Below, in pieces: positions 10,893-25,700 of a stretch of 64,000 nucleotides of DNA. The notes beneath the pieces are model-generated. The model did no database searches and had not been told where the DNA came from. It worked only from the letters and a program-made list of their open reading frames with translations. The translations under genes and the position numbers were made by a program. Location: the NCBI RefSeq assembly GCF_910591885.1, contig NW_025963553.1, positions 3,286,001 to 3,350,000 on the forward strand. The letters are read 5' to 3'. The stretch's first letter is position 1. Each line of letters opens with the position of its first letter. The DNA is from Bombus terrestris. Its lineage: Eukaryota; Arthropoda; Insecta; Hymenoptera; Apidae.

Positions 10893-13825
10893 ATGAACGC
10901 AAGATGGATTGGTTTTAGGTTACGCTATAGTTTTCGAGCGAGCGCAGCGAGCGAGAGACGCGTAAAGGTGTGTCACAATCCAACGGTTTGGCACATACTG
11001 ACATTGAAACATTCGCACCAGCCCGAGGAGCCGGAAGTCTTTATCGTATTGCCTGCTGACAAATGTTTACAGTTTGTGAATAGTTTCACATAAATAGTAC
11101 TATTTCCACATACTACAGTCCAATGTGATGTCCGAAGTGGCTGACAAAATTCGGTACTAACACGATATATATGCATATTGCAAGGTATATGTATACCTTG
11201 CAAATTGTGATCGTTTCTCGCTCGCTCCGCTCGCTCGTAAAAATTTAGTCCAACCTCACATCCGATCCGACACGTTCGCAAATTCGAAATAAGTCGCCAC
11301 CATATCGAATGACTAACGCAAGAGGGATTGGTTTTAGGTTACGCTATAGTTTTCGAGCGAGCGCAGCGAGCGAGAGACGCGTAATGGTGTATCACAATCT
11401 AACGGTTTGGCACATACGGACATTGAAACATTCTCACCAGCCAGAGGAGCCGGAAGTATTTATCCTATTGCCTGCTGACAAATGTTTACAGTTTGTGAAT
11501 AGTTTCACATAAATAGTACTATTTCCACATACTACAGTCCAATGTGATGTCCGAAGTGGCTAACAAAATTAGGTACTAACACGATATATATGCATATTGC
11601 AAGGTATATGTATACCTTGAAAATTGTGATCGTTGCTCGCTCGCTCCGCTCGCTCGTAAAAATTTAGTCCAACCTCACATCCGATCCGACACGTTCGCAA
11701 ATTCGAAATAATTCGCCACCATATCGAATAATGAACGCAAGATGGATTGGTTTTAGGTTACGCTATAGTTTTCGAGCGAGCGCAGCGAGCGAGAGACGCG
11801 TAATGGTGTGTCACAATCCAACGGTTTGGCACATACTGACATTGAAACATTCGCACCAGCCCGAGGAGCCGGATGTCTTTATCATATTGCCTGCTGACAA
11901 ATGTTTACAGTTTGTGAATAGTTTCACATAAATAGTACTATTTCCACATACTACAGTGCAATGTGATGTCCGAAGTGGCTGACAAAATTAGGTACTAGCA
12001 CGATATATATGCATATTGCAAGGTATATGTATACCTTGCAAATTGTGATCGTTGCTCGCTCGCTCCGCTCACTCGTAAAAATTTAGTCCAACCTCACATC
12101 CGATCCGACATGTTCGCAAATTCGAAATAAGTCGCCTTCATATCGAATGACTAACGCAAGAGGGATTGGCTTTAGGTTAGGCTATAGTTTTCGAGCGAGC
12201 GCAGCGAGCGAGAGACGCGTAAAGGTGTATCACAATCTAACGGTATGGCACATACGGACATTGAAACATTCGCACCAGCCCGAGGAGCCGGAAGTCTTTA
12301 TCCTATTGCCTGCTGACAAATGTTTACAGTTTGTGAATAGTTTCACATAAATAGTACTATTTTCACATACTACAGTGCAATGTGATGTCCGAAGTGGCTG
12401 ACAAAATTAGGTACTAACACGATATATATGCATATTGCAAGGTATATGTATACCTTGCAAATTGTGATCGTTGCTCGCTCGCTCCGCTCGCTCGTAAAAA
12501 TTTAGTCCAACCTCACATCCGATCCGAGACGTTCGCAAATTCGAAATAAGTCGCCTTCATATCGAATGACTAACGCAAGAGGGATTGGTTTTAGGTTAGG
12601 CTATAGTTTTCGAGCGACCGCAGCGAGCGAGAGACGCGTAAAGGTGTGTCACAATCCAACGGTTTGGCACATACGGACATTGAAACATTCGCACCAGCCC
12701 GAGGAGCCGGAAGTCTTTATCCTATTGCCTAATGACAAATGTTTACAGTTTGTGAATAGTTTCACATAAATGGTACTATTTCCACATACTACAGTCCAAT
12801 GTGATGTCCGAAGTGGCTGACAAAATTAGGTACTAACACGAAATATATGCAAGGCAATATAAGGTATATGTATACCTTGCAAATTGTGATCGTTGCTCGC
12901 TCGCTGCGCTCGCTCGTAAAAATTTAGTCCAACCTCACATCCGATCCGACACGTTCGCAAATTCGAAATAAGTCGCCTTCATATCGAATGACTAACGCAA
13001 GAGGGATTGGTTTTAGGTTAGGCTATAGTTTTCGAGCGAGCGCAGCGAGCGAGAGACGCGTAAAGGTGTATCACAATCTAACGGTTTGGCACATACGGAC
13101 ATTGAAACATTCGCACCAGCCAGAGGAGCCGGAAGTATTTATCCTATTGCCTGCTGACAAGCGTTTACAGTTTGTGAATTGTTTCACATAAATAGTACTA
13201 TTTCCACATAATACAGTCCAATGTGATGTCCGAAGTGGCTAACAAAATTAGGTACTAACACGATATATATGCATATTGCAAGGTATAAGTATACCTTGCA
13301 AATTGTGATCGTTGCTCGCTCGCTCCGCTCGCTCGTAAAAATTTAGTCCAACCTCACATCCGATCCGACACGTTCGCAAATTCGAAATAAGTCGCCACCA
13401 TATCGAATAATGAACGCAAGATGGATTGGTTTTAGGTTACGCTATAGTTTTCGAGCGAGCGCAGCGAGCGAGAGACGCGTAAAGGTGTGTCACAATCCAA
13501 CGGTTTGGCACATACTGACATTGAAACATTCGCACCAGCCCGAGGAGCTGGAAGTCTTTATCGTATTGCCTGCTGACAAATGTTTACAGTTTGTGAATAG
13601 TTTCACATAAATAGTACTATTTCCACATACTACAGTGCAATGTGATGTCCGAAGTGGCTGACAAAATTCGGTACTAACACGATATATATGCATATTCCAA
13701 GGTATATGTATACCTTGCAAATTGTGATCGTTGCTCGCTCGCTCCGCTCGATCGTAAAAATTTAGTCCAACCTCACATCCGATCCGACACGTTCGCAAAT
13801 TCGAAATAAGTCGCCTTCATATCGA
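10893..13825. repeat. Mixed T/E/A segment, 2,517-bp echo
   Basis: Monomers alternate loosely between T-like (11,309; 12,147; 12,566; 12,988) and A/E-like (10,893; 11,731; 13,410). The units at 10,893 and 13,410 lie six monomers apart and share ATCGTATTGCCTGC and the rare AAAATTCGGTACTAAC. The same AATTCGG mark reappears near 24,578 and 32,560. The right arm at 12,896-12,916 has central G, making it an exact reverse complement of the usual non-A left arm. Confidence 0.7.
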
Positions 13826-16330
13826 ATGACTAACGCAAGAGGGATTGGTTTTAGGTTAGGCTATAGTTTTCGAGCGAGCGCAGCGAGCGAGAGACGCGTA
13901 AAGGTGTGTCACAATCCAACGGTTTGGCACATACGGACATTGAAACATTCGCACCAGCCCGAGGAGCCGGAAGTCTTTATCATATTGCCTACTGACAAGT
14001 GTTTACAGTTTGTGAATAGTTCCACATAAATAGTACTGTTTCCACATAGTACAGTGCAATGTGATGTCCGAAATGGCTGACAAAATTAGGTAATAACACG
14101 AAATATATGCAAGGCAATATAAGGTATATGTATAGTTTGGAAATTGTGATCGTTGCTCGCTCGCTCCGCTCGCTCGTAAAAATCTACTCCAACCTCACAA
14201 CCGACCCGACACGTTCGCAAATTCGAAATATGTCGCCACCATATCGAATAATGAACGCAAGATGGATTTCTTTTAGGTTAGGCTATAGTTTTCGAGCGAG
14301 CGCAGCGAGCGAGAGACGCGTACAGGTGTGTCACAATCCAACGGTTTGGCACATACTGACATTGAAACATTCGCACCAGCCCGAGGAGCCGGAAGTCTTT
14401 ATCGTATTGCCTACTGACAAATGTTTACAGTTTATGAATAGTATCACATAAATAGTACTGTTTCCACATAGTACAGTGCAATGTGATGTCCGAAATGGCT
14501 GACAAAATTAGGTAATAACACGAAATATATGCAAGGCAATATAAGGTATATGTATAGCTTGGAAATTGTGATCGTTGCTCGCTCGCTCCGCTCGCTCGTA
14601 AAAATCTACTCCAACCTCACAACCGATCCGACACGTTCGCAAATTCGAAATATGTCGCCACCATATCGAATAATGAACGCAAGATGGATTTCTTTTAGGT
14701 TAGGCTATAGTTTTCGAGCGAGCGCAGCGAGCGAGAGACGCGTACAGGTGTGTCACAATCCAACGGTTTGGCACATACTGACATTGAAACATTCGCACCA
14801 GCCCGAGGAACCGGAAGTCTTTCTCGTATTGCCTACTGACAAATGTTTACAGTTTATGAATAGTATCACATAAATAGTACTATTTCCACATACTACAGTG
14901 CAATGTGATGTCCGAAGTGGCTGACAAAATTAGGTACTAACAAGATATATATGCATATTGCAAGGTATATGTATACCTTGCAAATTGTGATCGTTGCTCG
15001 CTCGCTCCGCTCGCTCGTAAAAATTTAGTCCAACCTCACATACGATCCGACACGTTCGCAAATTCGAAATAAGTTGCCTTCATATCGAATGACTAACGCA
15101 AGATGGATTGGGTTTAGGTTAGGCTACAGCTTTCGAGCGAGCGCAGCGAGCGAGAGACGCGTAAAGGTGTGTCACAATCCAACGGTTTGGCACATTCTGA
15201 CATTGAAACATTCGCACCAGCCCGAGGAGCCGGAAGTCTTTATCCTATTGCCTGCTGACAAATGTTTACAGTCTGTGAATAGTTTCACATAAATAGTACT
15301 ATTTCTACATACTACAGTGCAATGTGATGTCCGAAGTGGCTGACAAAATTAGGTACTAGCACGATATATATGCATATTGCAAGGTATATGTATACCTTGC
15401 AAATTGTGATCGTTGCTCGCTCGCTCCGCTCGCTCGTAAAAATTTAGTCCAACCTCACATCCGATCCGACACGTTCGCAAATTTGAAATAAGTCGCCTTC
15501 ATATCGAATGACTAACGCAAGAGGGATTGGTTTTAGGTTAGGCTATAGTTTTCGAGCGAGCGCAGCGAGCGAGAGACGCGTAAAGGTGTATCACAATCTA
15601 ACGGTTTGGCACATACGGACATTGAAACATTCGCACCAGCCAGAGGAGCCGGAAATATTTATCCTATTGCCTGCTGACAAATGTTTACAGTTTGTGAATA
15701 GTTTCACATAAATAGTACTATTTCCACATACTACAGTCCAATGTGATGTCCGAAGTGGCTAACAAAATTAGGTACTAACACGATATATATGCATATTGCA
15801 AGGTATATGTATACCTTGCAAATTGTGATCGTTGCTCGCTCGCTCCGCTCGCTCGTAAAAATCTACTCCAACCTCACAACCGATCCGACACGTTCGCAAA
15901 TTCGAAATATGTCGCCACCATATCGAATAATGAACGCAAGATGGATTTCTTTTAGGTTAGGCTATAGTTTTCGAGCGAGCGCAGCGAGCGAGAGACGCGT
16001 ACAGGTGTGTCACAATCCAACTGTTTGGCACATACTGACATTGAAACATTCGCACCAGCCCGAGGAGCCGGAAGTGTTTATCGTATTGCCTACTGACAAA
16101 TGTTTACAGTTTATGAATAGTATCACATAAATAGTACTATTTCCACATACTACAGTGCAATGTGATGTCCGAAGTGGCTGACAAAATTAGGTACTAACAC
16201 GATATATATGCATATTGCAAGGTATATGTATACCTTGCAAATTGTGATCGTTGCTCGCTCGCTCCGCTCGCTCGTAAAAATTTAGTCCAACCTCACATAC
16301 GATCCGACACGATCGCAATTTCGAAATAAG

Positions 16331-16764
16331 TTGCCTTCATATCGAATGACTAACGCAAGATGGATTGGGTTTAGGTTAGGCTACAGCTTTCGAGCGAGCG
16401 CAGCGAGCGAGAGACGCGTAAAGGTGTGTCACAATCCAACGGTTTGGCACATACTGACATTGAAACATTCGCACCAGCCAGAGGAGCCGGAAGTATTTAT
16501 CCTATTGCCTGCTGACAAATGTTTACAGTTTGTGAATAGTTTCACATATATAGTACTATTTCCACATACTACAGTCCAATGTGATGTCCGAAGTGGCTAA
16601 CAAAATTAGGTACTAACACGATATATATGCATATTGCAAGGTATATGTATACCTTGCAAATTGTGATCGTTGCTCGCTCGCTCCGCTCGCTCGTAAAAAT
16701 TTAGTCCAACCTCACATCCGATCCGACACGTTCGCAAATTCGAAATAAGTCGCCTTCATATCGA
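16331..16764. repeat. D-left/T-right chimeric monomer, later amplified
   Basis: The left half is D (AAGTTGCC, GGCTACAGC, CATACTG). The right half is T (CCAGAGGAGCCGGAAGTATT, TCCTATTGCCTGC). The switch lies between the T of CATACTG at 16,455 and the A of CCAGAGG at 16,480. The same combination recurs in the units at 17,588, 19,267 and about 39,004, so one junction seems to have been copied. This copy also has ATATATAG in place of ATAAATAG, which removes the usual stop of the short open frame. Confidence 0.75.
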
Positions 16765-18295
16765 ATGACTAACGCAAGAGGGATTGGTTTTAGGTTAGGC
16801 TATAGTTTTCGAGCGAGCGCAGCGAGCGAGAGACGCGTAAAGGTGTGTCACAATCCAACGGTTTGGCACATACTGACATTGAAACATTCGCACCAGCCCG
16901 AGGAGCCGGAAGACTTTATCATATTGCCTACTGACAAGTGTTTACAGTTTGTGAATAGTTCCACATAAATAGTACTGTTTCCACATAGTACAGTGCAATG
17001 TGATGTCCGAAGTGGCTAACAAAATTAGGTACTAACACGATATATATGCATATTGCAAGGTATATGTATACCTTGCAAATTGTGATCGTTGCTCGCTCGC
17101 TCCGCTCGCTCGTAAAAATCTACTCCAACCTCACAACCGATCCGACACGTTCGCAAATTCGAAATATGTCGCCACCATATCGAATAATGAACGCAAGATG
17201 GATTTCTTTTAGGTTAGGCTATAGTTTTCGAGCGAGCGCAGCGAGCGAGAGACGCGTACAGGTGTGTCACAATCCAACGGTTTGGCACATACTGACATTG
17301 AAACATTCGCACCAGCCCGAGGAGCCGGAAGTCTTTATCGTATTGCCTACTGACAAATGTTTACAGTTTATGAATAGTATCACATAAATAGTACTATTTC
17401 CACATACTACAGTGCAATGTGATGTCCGAAGTGGCTGACAAAATTAGGTACTAACACGATATATATGCATATTGCAAGGTATATGTATACCTTGCAAATT
17501 GTGATCGTTGCTCGCTGGCTCCGCTCGCTCGTAAAAATTTAGTCCAACCTCACATACGATCCGACACGATCGCAATTTCGAAATAAGTTGCCTTCATATC
17601 GAATGACTAACGCAAAATGGATTGGGTTTAGGTTAGGCTACAGCTTTCGAGCGAGCGCAGCGAGCGAGAGACGCGTACAGGTGTGTCACAATCCAACGGT
17701 TTGGCACATACTGACATTGAAACATTCGCACCAGCCAGAGGAGCCGGAAGTATTTATCCTATTGCCTGCTGACAAATGTTTACAGTTTGTGAATAGTTTC
17801 ACATAAATAGTACTATTTCCACATACTACAGTCCAATGTGATGTCCGAAGTGGCTAACAAAATTAGGTACTAACACGATATATATGCATATTGCAAGGTA
17901 TATGTATACCTTGCAAATTGTAATCGTTGCTCGCTCGCTCCGCTCGCTCGTAAAAATTTAGTCCAACCTCACATCCGATCCGACACGTTCGCAAATTCGA
18001 AATAAGTCGCCTTCATATCGAATGACTAACGCAAGAGGGATTGGTTTTAGGTTAGGCTATAGTTTTCGAGCGAGCGCAGCGAGCGAGAGACGCGTAAAGG
18101 TGTGTCACAATCCAACGGTTTGGCACATACTGACATTGAAACATTCGCACCAGCCCGAGGAGCCGGAAGTCTTTATCATATTGCCTACTGACAAGTGTTT
18201 ACAGTTTGTGAATAGTTCCACATAAATAGTACTGTTTCCACATAGTACAGTGCAATGTGATGTCCGAAATGGCTGACAAAATTAGGTAATAACAC

Positions 18296-18336
18296 GAAAT
18301 ATATGCAAGGCAATATAAGGTATATGTATAGCTTGG
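18296..18336. repeat. Broken-palindrome linker variant
   Basis: This form has the long linker and also reads GTATAGCTTGG instead of GTATACCTTGC, leaving only TATA-TG-TATA as uninterrupted pairing. I count 13 copies between 14.1 and 36.4 kb. Twelve precede a C-type body directly; the exception, at about 35,100, precedes a D body at a chimeric junction. The variant is usually followed by ATCTACTCC and CACAACCGA in place of ATTTAGTCC and CACATCCGA. Confidence 0.85.
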
Positions 18337-21300
18337 AAATTGTGATCGTTGCTCGCTCGCTCCGCTCGCTCTTAAAAATCTACTCCAACCTCACAACCGA
18401 TCCGACACGTTCGCAAATTCGAAATATGTCGCCACCATATCGAATAATGAACGCAAGATGGATTTCTTTTAGGTTAGGCTATAGTTTTCGAGCGAGCGCA
18501 GCGAGCGAGAGACGCGTACAGGTGTGTCACAATCCAACGGTTTGGCACATACTGACATTGAAACATTCGCACCAGCCCGAGGAGCCGGAAGTCTTTATCG
18601 TATTGCCTACTGACAAATGTTTACAGTTTATGAATAGTATCACATAAATAGTACTATTTCCACATACTACAGTGCAATGTGATGTCCGAAGTGGCTGACA
18701 AAATTAGGTACTAACACGATAAATATGCATATTGCAAGGTATATGTATACCTTGCAAATTGTGATCGTTGCTCGCTCGCTCCGCTCGCTCGTAAAAATTT
18801 AGTCCAACCTCACATACGATCCGACACGTTCGCAAATTCGAAATATGTCGCCATCATATCGAATAATGAACGCAAGATGGATTTCTTTTAGGTTAGGCTA
18901 TAGTTTTCGACCGAGCGCAGCGAGCGAGAGACGCGTACAGGTGTGTCACAATCCAACGGTTTGGCACATACTGACATTGAAACATTCGCACCAGCCCGAG
19001 GAGCCGGAAGTCTTTATCGTATTGCCTACTGACAAATGTTTACAGTTTATGAATAGTATCACATAAATAGTACTATTTCCACATACTACAGTGCAATGTG
19101 ATGTCCGAAGTGGCTGACAAAATTAGGTACTAACACGATATATATGCATATTGCAAGGTATATGTATACCTTGCAAATTGTGATCGTTGCTCGCTCGCTC
19201 CGCTCGCTCGTAAAAATTTAGTCCAACCTCACATACGATCCGACACGTTCGCAATTTCGAAATAAGTTGCCTTCATATCGAATGACTAACGCAAGATGGA
19301 TTGGGTTTAGGTTAGGCTACAGCTTTCGAGCGAGCGCAGCGAGCGAGAGACGCGTAAAGGTGTGTCACAATCCAAAGGTTTGGCACATACTGACATTGAA
19401 ACATTCGCACCAGCCAGAGGAGCCGGAAGTATTTATCCTATTGCCTGCTGACAAATGTTTACAGTTTGTGAATAGTTTCACATAAATAGTACTATTTCCA
19501 CATACTACAGTCCAATGTGATGTCCGAAGTGGCTAACAAAATTAGGTACTAACACGATATATATGCATATTGCAAGGTATATGTATACCTTGCAAATTGT
19601 GATCGTTGCACGCTCGCTCCGCTCGCTCGTAAAAATTTAGTCCAACCTCACATCCGATCCGACACGTTCGCAAATTCGAAATAAGTCGCCTTCATATCGA
19701 ATGACTAACGCAAGAGGGATTGGTTTTAGGTTAGGCTATAGTTTTCGAGCGAGCGCAGCGAGCGAGAGACGTGTAAAGGTGTGTCACAATCCAACGGTTT
19801 GGCACATACTGACATTGAAACATTCGCACCAGCCCGAGGAGCCGGAAGTCTTTATCGTATTGCCTACTGACAAATGTTTACAGTTTATGAATAGTATCAC
19901 ATAAATAGTACTATTTCCACATACTACAGTGCAATGTGATGTCCGAAGTGGCTGACAAAATTAGGTACTAACACGATAAATATGCATATTGCAAGGTATA
20001 TGTATACCTTGCAAATTGTGATCGTTGCTCGCTCGCTCCGCTCGCTCGTAAAAATTTAGTCCAACCTCACATACGATCCGACACGTTCGCAAATTCGAAA
20101 TATGTCGCCACCATATCGAATAATGAACGCAAGATGGATTTCTTTTAGGTTAGGCTATAGTTTTCGAGCGAGCGCAGCGAGCGAGAGACGCGTACAGGTG
20201 TGTCACAATCCAACGGTTTGGCACATACTGACATTGAAACATTCGCACCAGCCCGAGGAGCCGGAAGTCTTTATCGTATTGCCTACTGACAAATGTTTAC
20301 AGTTTATGAATAGTATCACATAAATAGTACTATTTCCACATACTACAGTGCAATGTGATGTCCGAAGTGGCTGACAAAATTAGGTACTAACACGATATAT
20401 ATGCATATTGCAAGATATATGTATACCTTGCAAATTGTGATCGTTGCTCGCTCGCTCCGCTCGCTCGTAAAAATTTAGTCCAACCTCACATACGATCCGA
20501 CACGTTCGCAAATTCGAAATAAGTTGCCTTCATATCGAATGACTAACGCAAGATGGATTGGGTTTAGGTTAGGCTACAGCTTTCGAGCGAGCGCAGCGAG
20601 CGAGAGACGCGTAAAGGTGTGTCACAATCCAACGGTTTGGCACATACTGACATTGAAACATTCGCACCAGCCCGAGGAGCCGGAAGTCTTTATCGTATTG
20701 CCTACTGACAAATGTTTACAGTTTATGAATAGTATCACATAAATAGTACTATTTCCACATACTACAGTGCAATGTGATGTCCGAAGTGGCTGACAAAATT
20801 AGGTACTAACACGATATATATGCATATTGCAAGGTATATGTATACCTTGCAAATTGTGATCGTTGCTCGCTCGCTCCGCTCGCTCGTAAAAATTTAGTCC
20901 AACCTCACATCCGATCCGACACGTTCGCAAATTCGAAATAAGTCGCCACCATATCGAATAATGAACGCAAGATGGATTGGTTTTAGGTTACGCTATAGTT
21001 TTCGAGCGAGCGCAGCGAACGAGAGACGCGTAAAGGTGTGTCACAATCCAACGGTTTGGCACATACTGACATTGAAACATTCGCACCAGCCCGAGGAGCC
21101 GGAAGTCTTTATCATATTGCCTACTGACAAATGTTTACAGTTTGTGAATAGTTTCACATAAATAGTACTATTTCGACATACTACAGTGCAATATGATGTC
21201 CGAAGTGGCTGACAAAATTAGGTACTAACACGATATATATGCATATTGCAAGGTATATGTATACCTTGCAAATTGTGATCGTTGCACGCTCGCTCCGCTC

Positions 21301-22715
21301 GCTCGTAAAAATTTAGTCCAACCTCACATCCGATCCGACACGTTCGCAAATTCGAAATAAGTCGCCTTCATATCGAATGACTAACGCAAGAGGGATTGGT
21401 TTTAGGTTAGGCTATAGTTTTCGAGCGAGCGCAGCGAGCGAGAGACGCGTAAAGGTGTATCACAATCTAACGGTTTGGCACATACGGACATTGAAACATT
21501 CGCACCAGCCAGAGGAGCCGGAAGTATTTATCCTATTGCCTGCTGACAAATGTTTACAGTTTGTGAATAGTTTCACATAAATAGTACTATTTCCACATAC
21601 TACAGTCCAATGTGATGTCCTAAGTGGCTGACAAAATTAGGTACTAACACGAAATATATGCAAGGCAATATAGGGTATATGTATACCTTGCAAATTGTGA
21701 TCGTTGCTCGCTCGCTCCGCTCGCTCGTAAATATTTAGTCCAAACTCACATACGATCCGACACGTTCGCAAATTCGAAATAAGTCGCCTTCATATCGAAT
21801 GACTAACGCAAGAGGGATTGGTTTTAGGTTAGGCTATAGTTTTCGAGCGAGCGCAGCGAGCGAGAGACGCGTAAAGGTGTGTCACAATCCAACGGTTTGG
21901 CACATACTGACATTGAAACATTCGCACCAGCCCGAAGAGCCGGAAGTCTTTATCATATTGCCTACTGACAAGTGATTACAGTTTGTGAATAGTTCCACAT
22001 AAATAGTACTGTTTCCACATAGTACAGTGCAATGTGATGTCCGAAATGGCTGACAAAATTAGGTAATAACACGAAATATATGCAAGGCAATATAAGGTAT
22101 ATGTATAGCTTGGAAATTGTGATCGTTGCTCGCTCGCTCCGCTCGCTCGTAAAAATCTACTCCAACCTCACAACCGATCCGACACGTTCGCAAATTCGAA
22201 ATATGTCGCCACCATATCGAATAATGAACGCAAGATGGATTTCTTTTAGGTTAGGCTATAGTTTTCGAGCGAGCGCAGCGAGCGAGAGACGCGTACAGGT
22301 GTGTCACAATCCAACGGTTTGGCACATACTGACATTGAAACATTCGCACCAGCCCGAGGAGCCGGAAGTCTTTATCGTATTGCCTACTGACAAATGTTTA
22401 CAGTTTATGAATAGTATCACATAAATAGTACTATTTCCACATACTACAGTGCAATGTGATGTCCGAAGTGGCTGACAAAATTAGGTACTAACACGATAAA
22501 TATGCATATTGCAAGGTATATGTATACCTTGCAAATTGTGATCGTTGCTCGCTCGCTCCGCTCGCTCGTAAAAATTTAGTCCAACCTCACATACGATCCG
22601 ACACGTTCGCAAATTCGAAATATGTCGCCACCATATCGAATAATGAACGCAAGATGGATTTCTTTTAGGTTAGGCTATAGTTTTCGAGCGAGCGCAGCGA
22701 GCGAGAGACGCGTAC

Positions 22716-25700
22716 AGGTGTGTCACAATCCAACGGTTTGGCACATACTGACATTGAAACATTCGCACCAGCCCGAGGAGCCGGAAGTCTTTATCATATT
22801 GCCTACTGACAAATGTTTACAGTTTGTGAATAGTTTCACATAAATAGTACTATTTCGACATACTACAGTGCAATATGATGTCCGAAGTGGCTGACAAAAT
22901 TAGGTACTAACACGATATATATGCATATTGCAAGGTATATGTATACCTTGCAAATTGTGATCGTTGCACGCTCGCTCCGCTCGCTCGTAAAAATTTAGTC
23001 CAACCTCACATCCGATCCGACACGTTCGCAAATTCGAAATAAGTCGCCTTCATATCGAATGACTAACGCAAGAGGGATTGGTTTTAGGTTAGGCTATAGT
23101 TTTCGAGCGAGCGCAGCGAGCGAGAGACGTGTAAAGGTGTGTCACAATCCAACGGTTTGGCACATGCTGACATTGAAACATTCGCACCAGCCCGAGGAGC
23201 CGGAAGTCTTTATCATATTGCCTACTGACAAGTGTTTACAGTTTGTGAATAGTTCCACATAAATAGTACTGTTTCCACATAGTACAGTGCAATGTGATGT
23301 CCGAAATGGCTGACAAAATTAGGTAATAACACGAAATATATGCAAGGCAATATAAGGTATACGTATAGCTTGGAAATTGTGATCGTTGCTCGCTCGCTCC
23401 GCTCGCTCGTAAAAATCTACTCCAACCTCACAACCGATCCGACACGTTCGCAAATTCGAAATATGTCGCCACAATATCGAATAATGAACGCAAGATGGAT
23501 TTCTTTTAGGTTAGGCTATAGTTTTCGAGCGAGCGCAGCGAGCGAGAGACGCGTACAGGTGTGTCACAATCCAACGGTTTGGCACATACTGACATTGAAA
23601 CATTCGCACCAGCCCGAGGAGCCGGAAGTCTTTATCGTATTGCCTACTGACAAATGTTTACAGTTTATGAATAGTATCACATAAATAGTACTATTTCCAC
23701 ATACTACAGTGCAATGTGATGTCCGAAGTGGCTGACAAAATTAGGTACTAACACGATATATATGCATATTGCAAGGTATATGTATACCTTGCAAATTGTG
23801 ATCGTTGCTCGCTCGCTCCGCTCGCTCGTAAAAATTTAGTCCAACCTCACATACGATCCGACACGTTCGCAAATTCGAAATAAGTTGCCTTCATATCGAA
23901 TGACTAACGCAGGATGGATTGGGTTTAGGTTAGGCTACAGCTTTCGAGCGAGCGCAGCGAGCGAGAGACGCGTAAAGGTGTGTCACAATCCAACGGTTTG
24001 GCACATACTGACATTGAAACATTCGCACCTGCCCGAGGAGCCGGATGTCTTTATCATATTGCCTGCTGACAAATGTTTACAGTTTGTGAATAGTTTCACA
24101 TAAATAGTACTATTTCCACATACTACAGGGCAATGTGATGTCCGAAGTGGCTGACGAAATTAGGTACTAACACGATATATATGCATATTGCAAGGTATAT
24201 GTATACCTTGCAAATTGTGATCGTTGCTCGCTCGCTCCGCTCGCTCGTAAAAATTTAGTCCAACCTCACATCCGATCCGACACGTTCGCAAATTCGAAAT
24301 AAGTCGCCTTCATATCGAATGACTAACGCAAGAGGGATTGGTTTTAGGTTAGGCTATAGTTTTCGAGCGAGCGCAGCGAGCGAGAGACGCGTAAAGGTGT
24401 ATCACAATCTAACGGTTTGGCACATACGGACATTGAAACATTCGCACCAGCCAGAGGAGCCGGAAGTATTTATCCTATTGCCTGCTGACATATGTTTACA
24501 GTTTGTGAATAGTTTCACATAAATAGTACTATTTCCACATACTACAGTGCAATGTGATGTCCGAAGTGGCTGACAAAATTCGGTACTAACACGATATATA
24601 TGCATATTGCAAGGTATATGTATACCTTGCAAATTGTGATCGTTGCTCGCTCGCTCCGCTCGCTCGTAAAAATTTAGTCCAACCTCACATCCGATCCGAC
24701 ACGTTCGCAAATTCGAAATAAGTCGCCTTCATATCGAATGACTAACGCAAGAGGGATTGGTTTTAGGTTAGGCTATAGTTTTCGAGCGAGCGCAGCGAGC
24801 GAGAGACGCGTGAAGGTGTATCACAATCTAACGGTTTGGCACATACGGACATTGAAACATTCGCACCAGCCAGAGGAGCCGGAAGTATTTATCCTATTGC
24901 CTGCTGACAAATGTTTACAGTTTGTGAATAGTTTCACATAAATAGTACTATTTCCACATACTACAGTGCAATGTGATGTCCGAAGTGGCTAACAAAATTA
25001 GGTACTAACACGATATATATGCATATTGCAAGGTATATGTATACCTTGCAAATTGTGATCGTTGCTCGCTCGCTCCGCTCGCTCGTAAAAATTTAGTCCA
25101 ACCTCACATACGATCCGACACGTTCGCAAATTCGAAATAAGTTGCCTTCATATCGAATGACTAACGCAAGATGGATTGGGTTTAGGTTAGGCTACAGCTT
25201 TCGAGCGAGCGCAGCGAGCGAGAGACGCGTAAAGGTGTGTCACAATCCAACGGTTTGGCACATACTGACATTGAAACATTGGCACCAGCCCGAGGAGCCG
25301 GATGTCTTTATCATATTGCCTGCTGACAAATGTTTACAGTTTGTGAATAGTTTCACATAAATAGTACTATTTCCACATACTACAGGGCAATGTGATGTCC
25401 GAAGTGGCTGACGAAATTAGGTACTAACACGATATATATGCATATTGCAAGGTATATGTATACCTTGCAAATTGTGATCGTTGCTCGCACGCTCCGCTCG
25501 CTCGTAAAAATTTAGTCCAACCTCACATCCGATCCGACACGTTCGCAAATTCGAAATAAGTTGCCTTCATATCGAATGACTAACGCAAGAGGGATTGGTT
25601 TTAGGTTAGGCTATAGTTTTCGAGCGAGCGCAGCGAGCGAGGGACGCGTAAAGGTGTATCACAATCTAACGGTTTGGCACATACGGACATTGAAACATTC

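Larger units (their letters stand above)
13826..22715. repeat. F-C-D trimer segment, left part
   Basis: C, D and F subfamilies appear here for the first time. Trimers with a period of 1,257 bp are clear at 15,508/16,765/18,022 (T or F), 15,930/17,187 (C) and 16,331/17,588 (D). C monomers read GATTTCTTTTAGG, GTACAGG and TTTATGAATAGTATCAC; D monomers read AAGTTGCCTTC and GGCTACAGC. Two C monomers in tandem (14,251 and 14,673) are almost identical. A single A-left monomer sits at 20,961, followed by T at 21,377 and an F-like unit near 21,796 that has a private TGA in its open frame (near 21,972). Confidence 0.8.

Noticed and set aside
10973..11281. 102-codon open frame on the minus strand, also at 13490-13798, 24402-24710 and 32384-32692
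   Set aside because: It exists only where TTCGGTACTAAC replaces TTAGGTACTAAC, which removes a minus-strand stop. It crosses the palindrome and GC arm and shows nothing protein-like.
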